From positions 1 through 14,317 of the forward strand of contig CAJGDE010000050.1 in NCBI GenBank assembly GCA_904502135.1: 14,317 nt of DNA. Reading direction: 5' to 3'. The DNA is from Kiritimatiellia bacterium. GTDB lineage: Bacteria > Verrucomicrobiota > Kiritimatiellia > RFP12 > UBA1067. A model generated the notes under the pieces. That model did no database searches. It had not been told where the DNA came from and was given only the letters and a program-made list of their open reading frames with translations. The position numbers and the translations under genes were made by a program. Positions 1-5,543 of the stretch are shown here, piece by piece; position 1 is the stretch's first letter; the number at the start of each line of letters is the position of its first letter.

Positions 1-160
1 CCATCTCAGGATCGGCCGTTACAAATGTAGGCTGATACCCGGCCGTTCCGTCCGCGTTAAGTCGATCGGTAACTTCCTTTACGGCTTCAACCGTAAGACC
101 TTTGGAATTGAAATCTATGCCCGCGTAGCCGTTTATCTGCAGGTCAATCCATCCATCCAT
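1..160 (-). CDS. nagA: N-acetylglucosamine-6-phosphate deacetylase, N-terminal part (runs off left edge)
   Basis: The first 53 codons of a gene continuing beyond base 1. The start reads MDGWIDLQINGYAGIDFNS, matching the NagA amidohydrolase motif around the metal site; E. coli NagA has VQLNG here, with Gln59 and Asn61 replacing the usual HxH, and Q8 and N10 stand in those places. NagA removes acetate from GlcNAc-6-phosphate in the cytoplasm, giving glucosamine-6-phosphate for NagB. The ATG at 160 is firm: an in-frame stop lies two codons upstream (164-166), and AAAGGAAG sits 7 bases before the ATG. The protein therefore lacks the roughly 50-residue N-terminal segment that precedes this motif in E. 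coli NagA. The start lies 28 bases inside the transporter gene, in another frame, so translation is probably coupled. A related amidohydrolase cannot be excluded without the rest of the gene. Confidence 0.85.
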   Translation of the reverse strand, partial: MDGWIDLQINGYAGIDFNSKGLTVEAVKEVTDRLNADGTAGYQPTFVTADPEM

Positions 161-1641
161 TTTTCAACTTCCTTTCTTTCATCAGGATCATCCTGAAATA
201 CCTTTGAGCCGATCGCAAGAAATACAATTGTCGATACTGCTGTTGAAGGGAATATCCAAACCATCTCTCTCAGGAAGGACAATTGATCGGAGGAGCCGGC
301 GATAAACATCGAAAGACCAACAATTATCCCGCCGACAAGAGCTACAATCGCAGAGCGCTTCGAAAGCGAACGCACAAAAAGCCCCGCCAGCATAGGAATG
401 GCAATCGGTGGCAAGAAAACGCCGAAAACCTTGTTTGAAATATTAAAGAGATCATCCGCCCCCTGCGCATACTGCATGACAAACGTAAGCGCGACAACGG
501 TCACGCCAACGATTACGGTGGCGGCTCTGGCAGCAATCATTCTTCTGCGCGGAGAAGCCGACTTATCTACCTTAAGATACAATTCATTGACGACAACGGC
601 CGCAGCCGCGTTAAAATTGCCCGCTAGCGAACTCATCGTCGCCGAGAACATGGCCGCTATCACCATTCCAATCATCCCCGCAGGAAGCACAGATTTGCAA
701 ATCAGCGCATACACGCCGTTCATATCGCAGTCTAAAACTGGCGGCAGAAAAATTCTAGCGGCCATCGCGGGGAAAAAGAAAACGGGAGGGCCTAAGAAAA
801 GAAGAACCGCTACGAGATAAGCCATCTTGCGCGCGTCCCTATCGCTTTTAGTCGAATAATAGCGCTGGACCAAAGACCAGTTCGTGGAAAGGGTCGAGCC
901 TACGCATAAGAAAAAGACGAGCATATACCCCCAGGTGTACTTGCCGGCGGTAAAATTAAAAAAGCCCTCCGGAGCGCGCTTTAAGAAAACCTCAAAGCCA
1001 TGGACGAGACCTGCGCCGCCATCTAATTTAGAAAGCTCCGTCAGACACAACGGCGGCAGGGCGAAGACGACCGCAAGAATTACGAAAAACTGAATAAAGT
1101 CGCATGTCAACGTCGCTTTAAGGCCGCCTAAAAAAGTATAGAGAATAATTATGACGCCTGAAATGCAGATTGACCAGAAAAGAGGAAAACCCATCCCCAC
1201 ACCTACAACCGTTCCGATAGCGAGCAATTTAAGCGCATTGTCCAAAAGCTGCATCGGCAAGCCCAATATCGCCAATGTGCGGCACATTGACGGAGTGTAA
1301 CGCTTGGCGATGTAGTCGATGGGACTGGCAGACGCCGCCCTTCTCCATCTTACGGCAAGAAACCACGCCCCGAGCAGCACCGCCGGAACGGAAAGCCAGC
1401 TCACCGTCACGGGAACAAGCCCGAATTTATAGGCCAAAGCCGAATACATGACAAACGCAAGAGCGGAAAAGCTGTTCATATAAAAGCTTATTCCCGCCAG
1501 CCACCACGGAACGGTTTTGTCTCCTCCGAAAAACTGGGCTGCGCTCGTGGACCTTCTGGAATAAAAAACGCCTACGCCGATCATCACTGCAAAGAACACA
1601 GCGATGACGGCGTAATCAGCGACGACTAATGATGAATTCAT
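133..1641 (-). CDS. sodium/solute symporter (SSS family), probable amino-sugar transporter
   Basis: A 502-residue inner-membrane protein with about 13 hydrophobic segments, the usual size and layout of the solute:sodium symporter family. The family signature is seen at about residues 172-184 (GGLKATLTCDFIQ). The polar C-terminal tail is cytoplasmic by family analogy. Its start overlaps the nagB stop in an ATGA (1638-1641) and its end overlaps the nagA start by 28 bases, so it is translated together with both. The substrate cannot be read from the sequence. Position between nagB and nagA makes N-acetylglucosamine, or another amino sugar entering that route such as sialic acid, the best inference. 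No phosphotransferase gene is seen, so a cytoplasmic GlcNAc kinase would be needed elsewhere to make the NagA substrate. Family assignment is secure; substrate is not. Confidence 0.93.
   Translation of the reverse strand: MNSSLVVADYAVIAVFFAVMIGVGVFYSRRSTSAAQFFGGDKTVPWWLAGISFYMNSFSALAFVMYSALAYKFGLVPVTVSWLSVPAVLLGAWFLAVRWRRAASASPIDYIAKRYTPSMCRTLAILGLPMQLLDNALKLLAIGTVVGVGMGFPLFWSICISGVIIILYTFLGGLKATLTCDFIQFFVILAVVFALPPLCLTELSKLDGGAGLVHGFEVFLKRAPEGFFNFTAGKYTWGYMLVFFLCVGSTLSTNWSLVQRYYSTKSDRDARKMAYLVAVLLFLGPPVFFFPAMAARIFLPPVLDCDMNGVYALICKSVLPAGMIGMVIAAMFSATMSSLAGNFNAAAAVVVNELYLKVDKSASPRRRMIAARAATVIVGVTVVALTFVMQYAQGADDLFNISNKVFGVFLPPIAIPMLAGLFVRSLSKRSAIVALVGGIIVGLSMFIAGSSDQLSFLREMVWIFPSTAVSTIVFLAIGSKVFQDDPDERKEVEKWMDGLTCR
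168..175 (-). promoter_or_regulatory. ribosome binding site of nagA, inside the transporter gene
   Basis: AAAGGAAG on the minus strand, 7 bases before the nagA ATG at 160. It lies within the last codons of the symporter gene and fixes the nagA start, because an in-frame TGA occurs between the two (164-166). Confidence 0.7.
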
Positions 1642-2381
1642 TTATTCAACAGCAACGCTGCGGGCGGATCTAAGAACATAGTGCAGTCCGCATGCATCTG
1701 AAGAATGGATGAGGGCAATATGTTTGTGACAGGACCTTCAACGGCTCCTTTAACGGCCTCGGCCTTACGTTCGTCCGGGCAAGTGCAGACAATGGCCTTC
1801 GACCACATGATCTGCTTGATCGTCATCGAGAAAGCCTGTTTCGGAACCTCGTCGAACGACGCGAACCATCCTTCGCCCACTTGCTGCTTACGGCACTTCT
1901 CATCGAGATCAACGACAATATACGCGCGCTCGGTATTGAAGTCGGCCGGCGGATCGTTGAACGCAAGATGTCCGTTTTCCCCGATGCCGACGCAGGCGAC
2001 GTCGATGGGAGAGACACGGATAAGCTTCTCAAGCCTGTCAATCTCAGCCTGAAGGTCCTCAGCCTCGCCATTCACTTCGTTGAACGCTTTCATCGGCTGG
2101 GGAGTTTTAGCGACAAAACGCTCGCGCATATACCCGCGGAAAGAAGCCTTGTGCGAAACAGGAAGCCCGATATACTCATCTAGATGAAAACCCGTCACTT
2201 TAGACCAGTCAATACCCGGCTCTTTGACGAGAGCTTCAAGGAACTCGAACTGACTGGCGCCTGTGGCGACGATAATTCTCGCCTCGCCTCTGTCGGCGAT
2301 AGCCTTGCGGATGCGGTCTGCCGCCATGCGGGCGGCAGACTCAGCCATATCAAACTTGTCCTGACCGATATAGATATTCAT
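1638..2381 (-). CDS. nagB: glucosamine-6-phosphate deaminase
   Basis: A 247-residue cytoplasmic enzyme of the NagB/6-phosphogluconolactonase family. It converts glucosamine-6-phosphate to fructose-6-phosphate and ammonia, the step after NagA. Seen motifs are GFHLDEYIGLP around D69 (E. coli D72) and GIGENGHLAFNDPP around residues 132-145. Compared with E. coli D141/H143/E148, the matching residues are N136, H138 and D143. This GENGH..NDP form is, to my knowledge, a recognised variant branch annotated as NagB. Length is slightly below the E. coli 266. The gene begins 18 bases after the preceding gene and ends in an ATGA overlap with the symporter. The region before the ATG has only a weak GAGTGG, so translation may depend on the upstream gene. 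A related sugar-phosphate isomerase/deaminase remains possible, but context favours NagB. Confidence 0.9.
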   Translation of the reverse strand: MNIYIGQDKFDMAESAARMAADRIRKAIADRGEARIIVATGASQFEFLEALVKEPGIDWSKVTGFHLDEYIGLPVSHKASFRGYMRERFVAKTPQPMKAFNEVNGEAEDLQAEIDRLEKLIRVSPIDVACVGIGENGHLAFNDPPADFNTERAYIVVDLDEKCRKQQVGEGWFASFDEVPKQAFSMTIKQIMWSKAIVCTCPDERKAEAVKGAVEGPVTNILPSSILQMHADCTMFLDPPAALLLNK

Positions 2382-2399
2382 TTTACACCACTCAAACGC

Positions 2400-2975
2400 T
2401 TATTTTCTCGCCATAATTCCACGAGCGACACTTTCCGCGACTTCACGGACATTCCCGTCGTTCGCCTTTAAGCCGATATCTATGATATCGCTGACCTGGC
2501 AGCGGCACGCGCAAAGACGCAGCTGCTGAAGGCAGAAAATCTTAACGTAAGCGTCCGTAGATTTTTCAGCGACATCAATAAGCGCATTCGTCCAGATTTT
2601 TCGGCCGGAAGCGCGAGGCCCGTCCCAAAGAAAGTGATACCACTTGTCGGACATCATCACCCATTGGGTGACGGCGGCGATCTGAGTAAGGATAACGGGA
2701 TCTGTGGTATAAGCCTTACCCACCTTCAGCAGAAGCACCCTCGCGGAATCTTCATCCGCCACGAATGAAGCTAAGACATCCTCTTTTGTGGCCGCGTCTA
2801 TGGCCTTGCGCTCTTTAAGCTGCCATACGGCCGTCAAGGGCTCTTCATCGGTTGATACCATGGCCTTCATATAATCATGGTACGGAGCCGCCGGGTCGGT
2901 AGCCGCCGTCTGCGCAATCGCATTACATGAGCAAAGCGCGCCGATTGCAATCAAAGATAAAATAATTTTATTCAT
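2400..2975 (-). CDS. secreted alpha-helical (HEAT-like) protein of unknown function
   Basis: A 191-residue protein that I cannot assign to a named family. Residues 1-21 form a signal peptide (MNK, hydrophobic stretch, ending NAIA before Q22). An alternative is lipoprotein processing at C17 (LCSC), although the cysteine at -2 is unusual. The mature part looks all-helical, with spaced motifs resembling HEAT repeats, for example near residues 125-150 and 160-188, and has a Cys-rich stretch (LRLCACRC) near residue 153. A conserved-looking W/Y/F patch (WYHFLWDGP, about 111-119) stands out. It follows the oxidoreductase by 37 bases with a good GAAAGGTGA site and precedes nagB by 18 bases, so it is part of the amino-sugar operon. 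A periplasmic or surface scaffold role would be inference only. Confidence 0.75.
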   Translation of the reverse strand: MNKIILSLIAIGALCSCNAIAQTAATDPAAPYHDYMKAMVSTDEEPLTAVWQLKERKAIDAATKEDVLASFVADEDSARVLLLKVGKAYTTDPVILTQIAAVTQWVMMSDKWYHFLWDGPRASGRKIWTNALIDVAEKSTDAYVKIFCLQQLRLCACRCQVSDIIDIGLKANDGNVREVAESVARGIMARK

Positions 2976-3012
2976 AATTCACCTTTCACTATTAAACGTT
3001 CAGAGTTTTGTT

Positions 3013-4335
3013 TCAGCCCATCTTCGTGGCCCAGGGTTCACGGATATCCTGATAGATGAAATTATCCGCCGCAGGATCGTCAACGGCGCGAATATTCACC
3101 GGATCAAACTCAAACCCGCGACCAAGACGCCAGGCGACGATCGCAAGATTGAACATTGAACAGCTGCGGAAACCGTTGCATTCGTTCAGAGCGAATTTCT
3201 TGCGCGTGCGGACGCAGTCGATGAAATCCGTGTTCTGGGCAGCCGGCTCAGGAAGCTCGGAAAGGAACTTGAGAACCTTCTCTTCGCTCCACCAGCCCTT
3301 GCTGTCTTTTATGCGCAGAGTCTTGCCGCCCTTCTGGGCCTTGTAGACGCAAACGCCGTTCGAGCCTCTGAGAAGCGGCTCTTCAAGAAGAGTTTCATCG
3401 CCGTCAAGGACGACTTCAGTTCCGTCGGCGTATGTCAGAATGAACCGATCGAAACGGCCAACCGTTTCAGGATGTTGCTTCGGCCCGAAATATTCGATCT
3501 TCACGGGGCTCGTGTCGTCCTTGTCGAGAATATACTGAATGGCGTCAAGATAATGCTGAGCCATATCGCCAAGCCCGCCGGAATCATAATCCCAATATCC
3601 GCGGAAGGACGTGCCGACGCGATGCCTGTTGTAAGGCTTCCACGGCGCCGGCCCAAGCCACATATCATAATCAAACCCCTGCGGCAACGGCTCCTGAGCA
3701 AGGCTGGTGCGGCCAGACCAGCCATATTTCCATGAAAAGCCCTGTCCCGCGCCAGAGACGCATTTGATGGGCCCGTTTCCGAGAAGACCCGACTCTACTA
3801 TCTGCTTGATAGGTTTGGCGGGTGTGCCAAAGCCGTAGAATCTATCCTGATAGCGGAACCAGGTGTTAAGTCTAAATACGCTGCCCTTGGCCTTGACGAC
3901 TTCCATGACACGCTTGCCTTCGCCGATCGTGCGCGTCATCGGTTTTTCGCACCAGATATCCTTGCCGGCATCAGCGGCCATCACGCTCTGAACGCCATGC
4001 CAGTGCGGAGGCGTGCAGATATGAGCGATATCAACGTCCTTGTCGGCGAGAAGAGCCATGAAATCCTTATAGCCCTTGATCTTGCCCCATCCGTTTTTCT
4101 CCGCCGCCGCGATTCCCTGCTCCACGCGGTAATCAAAAGGATCGCACACTCCGATAAGTCTCGACCCCTTGAAAGCAAGGTGATTGAAACTGCGGGCTAT
4201 CGCGCCAAAACCAATCAATGCGCGAGTCAGCTGATTTGAAGGAGCTTCACTGCCCCAAAGAACTTTGGCCGGGATAATATTCAGCGCTCCGAATGCAGCG
4301 CTCGCCTTCAACATTTCCCTTCTTGTCATCTTCAT
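3013..4335 (-). CDS. Tat-exported Gfo/Idh/MocA family oxidoreductase
   Basis: A 440-residue NAD(P)-dependent oxidoreductase of the Gfo/Idh/MocA family. The N-terminus carries a twin-arginine signal (TRREMLK at residues 4-10, then a hydrophobic stretch to about 27), so the folded, cofactor-loaded protein would be exported. The Rossmann segment follows (GFGAIAR, about 42-48), then the family CEKP motif (E130 K131 P132, the usual catalytic lysine) and the GGLGDMAQHYLD region with H261 in the C-terminal domain. The start is supported by GAGAGGA about 8 bases upstream. It is the first gene of the amino-sugar operon, ahead of the unknown secreted protein and nagB. Some Tat-exported members of this superfamily act as NAD-dependent glycosidases (GH109) or sugar oxidoreductases; I do not recognise a GH109-specific motif here, so the substrate is open. 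Confidence 0.92.
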   Translation of the reverse strand: MKMTRREMLKASAAFGALNIIPAKVLWGSEAPSNQLTRALIGFGAIARSFNHLAFKGSRLIGVCDPFDYRVEQGIAAAEKNGWGKIKGYKDFMALLADKDVDIAHICTPPHWHGVQSVMAADAGKDIWCEKPMTRTIGEGKRVMEVVKAKGSVFRLNTWFRYQDRFYGFGTPAKPIKQIVESGLLGNGPIKCVSGAGQGFSWKYGWSGRTSLAQEPLPQGFDYDMWLGPAPWKPYNRHRVGTSFRGYWDYDSGGLGDMAQHYLDAIQYILDKDDTSPVKIEYFGPKQHPETVGRFDRFILTYADGTEVVLDGDETLLEEPLLRGSNGVCVYKAQKGGKTLRIKDSKGWWSEEKVLKFLSELPEPAAQNTDFIDCVRTRKKFALNECNGFRSCSMFNLAIVAWRLGRGFEFDPVNIRAVDDPAADNFIYQDIREPWATKMG

Positions 4336-4365
4336 TGTTGTTCCTCTCTTACGGATGGAGTTTGA

Positions 4366-4371
4366 TTTATA
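4366..4371 (-). promoter_or_regulatory. possible -10 element for the amino-sugar operon
   Basis: TATAAA on the minus strand, about 30 bases before the oxidoreductase ATG and just after the terminator of the RNA-binding protein gene. No good -35 sequence lies 16-18 bases upstream, so this is a weak call resting on position and the near-consensus hexamer. Confidence 0.3.
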
Positions 4372-4396
4372 AAATTCACTTTTTTCCCGCGGCGAT

Positions 4397-4427
4397 AAAA
4401 AAAGGGTTCCCCAAAAGAAGAACCCTT
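4397..4427 (-). terminator. intrinsic terminator after the RRM protein gene
   Basis: Read on the minus strand, AAGGGTTC (4427-4420) pairs perfectly with GAACCCTT (4409-4402) across a 10-base loop and runs into a tract of seven T (4403-4397). It begins about 20 bases after the RRM stop codon and separates that gene from the amino-sugar operon. Confidence 0.85.
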
Positions 4428-4448
4428 GTTTTACCTGCAGGATTTTTA

Positions 4449-4799
4449 TTACCAGCGTGTTTCGCGACGAGGAGCGCGATCGCCATATCCACCTCTGCCG
4501 CCGCCGAAGCCGCCTCTGCCGCCACGACCGCCTCTGAAACCGCCGCGTTCTTCACGCGGTTTAGGCTGAGACTCGTTGACGCGAACGGTACGCCCGTCGA
4601 GTTCATGGCCGTTGAGTGCGTCAATTGCCGCCTGAGCCTGAGACGCATCAGGCATCGTGACAAAACCGAAGCCCTTGCTGCGATCTGTCATACGGTCTTT
4701 AACGACACGAACGGCGGTAACTTCGCCGAATTTCGCGAACGCCTCTTTGAGTCCATCGTCAGTCGTCGCGTACGCGAGGTTACCAACATAGATTTCCAT
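4449..4799 (-). CDS. RNA-binding protein with one RRM and a Gly/Arg-rich (RGG) tail
   Basis: A 116-residue protein. Residues 1-75 form a single RNA recognition motif: RNP2 is IYVGNL (3-8) and RNP1 is KGFGFVTM (42-49), both with the aromatic residues that stack on RNA bases. Residues about 86-107 are a Gly/Arg-rich tail of RGG and GRGG repeats, ending RRETRW. This is the architecture of small bacterial, often cyanobacterial, cold-inducible RNA-binding proteins, so a role as RNA chaperone or in RNA stability is likely but not shown. AAGGA lies about 10 bases before the ATG. The gene begins 93 bases after the RNase III stop, with no terminator between them that I can see, and has its own terminator downstream. 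It could therefore be read from its own promoter or from the upstream unit. Confidence 0.92.
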   Translation of the reverse strand: MEIYVGNLAYATTDDGLKEAFAKFGEVTAVRVVKDRMTDRSKGFGFVTMPDASQAQAAIDALNGHELDGRTVRVNESQPKPREERGGFRGGRGGRGGFGGGRGGYGDRAPRRETRW

Positions 4800-4892
4800 C
4801 TTGATTTTTCCTTAGTTTTCTTGTTTTTTTTTAATCGACGGCACCTACCATCAATTATCGAATCTGATTTTATCAATTTTCATGCCACCGCG

Positions 4893-5537
4893 TCAAGAGC
4901 AAAGAGACAACAACTGTTTGGCGGCCAGAACCTCCGCCGCCTTGCGGCTGCTCGCGGAAGCGACCGTTTCACCCACCCCATCAATAGAGACCTTGACCGT
5001 AAAAGTCGGTTCATGCGCTTTTCCGGAAACAGAAACAAGTTCATATACAGGTCTTCGGGGCGGGACCATAGCCTGAGCCTTGATCTGCAGATCGCCTTTG
5101 GGATTTTCCTGTACACCCCCTTCTTCAAGTTTCAGCGCGTCAAAAACGGTCTTGGCCGCCGGAATGCCCCCGTCAAGCCAAGCCGCGCCTATTATCGCCT
5201 CTATCGCGTCGGCATACATTTTTGAACCTTGCGGCGGAGGCTCGACTTTGGCGTTCAACCTGAGTCGGCTGAGAAGATTGTTTGAGGAAGCGGCTTTGCA
5301 TAAAGCCTCAGAGCTCACCATCCGCGTGCGCGCGATCGTCAAATCTCCCTCTCCGCGATCAGAATGTTTTTGATACAGATAATCGGCCGCCAAAAGCCCA
5401 AGAACAGCATCACCGAGAAATTCAAGACGCTGATTGTCATGGGCCTTTGGATGCTCCATCCTGTAGGAAGGCGTCGTCAGTGCCTCCTCCAAAAGGGAAG
5501 CGTTCTTAAAACCGTAGCCGAAAATCTCGTTGTCCAC
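4893..5537 (-). CDS. rnc: ribonuclease III
   Basis: A 214-residue double-strand-specific endoribonuclease that processes rRNA precursors and structured mRNAs. The signature QRLEFLGDAVL gives catalytic E39 and D43, and YADAIEAIIGAAWLD gives D110 and E113, so all four metal ligands are present. A double-stranded RNA-binding domain fills about residues 146-212, with ASASSRKAAE in place of the usual G-x-G-x-S-K-K-x-A. The start is GTG (5535-5537): glycogen phosphorylase ends in the same frame with TAA three codons upstream, and the next in-frame Met is residue 27, inside the conserved fold. Only 6 bases separate the two genes and no clear Shine-Dalgarno site is seen, so reinitiation after glgP is likely. 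Length is a little below the E. coli 226. Confidence 0.95.
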   Translation of the reverse strand: MDNEIFGYGFKNASLLEEALTTPSYRMEHPKAHDNQRLEFLGDAVLGLLAADYLYQKHSDRGEGDLTIARTRMVSSEALCKAASSNNLLSRLRLNAKVEPPPQGSKMYADAIEAIIGAAWLDGGIPAAKTVFDALKLEEGGVQENPKGDLQIKAQAMVPPRRPVYELVSVSGKAHEPTFTVKVSIDGVGETVASASSRKAAEVLAAKQLLSLCS

Positions 5538-5543
5538 CGCAGC

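Noticed and set aside
1823..2071. Minus-strand 82-codon frame inside nagB
   Set aside because: Out of frame with nagB, Arg/Ser-rich translation, no ribosome binding site; a shadow frame.
2382..2399. Separate promoter for nagB
   Set aside because: Only 18 bases separate it from the upstream gene and no promoter-like pair fits in the end of that gene; co-transcription is simpler.
4800..4892. Promoter or terminator between rnc and the RRM gene
   Set aside because: TTGATA and GATAAT occur but with unsuitable spacing (11 bases), and the T-rich run on the plus strand is not paired with a stable hairpin, so neither could be supported.
4293..5225. Plus-strand open frame of 310 codons
   Set aside because: It crosses the start of the oxidoreductase, a terminator, the whole RRM gene and the end of rnc on the other strand, and has no family features or ribosome binding site.
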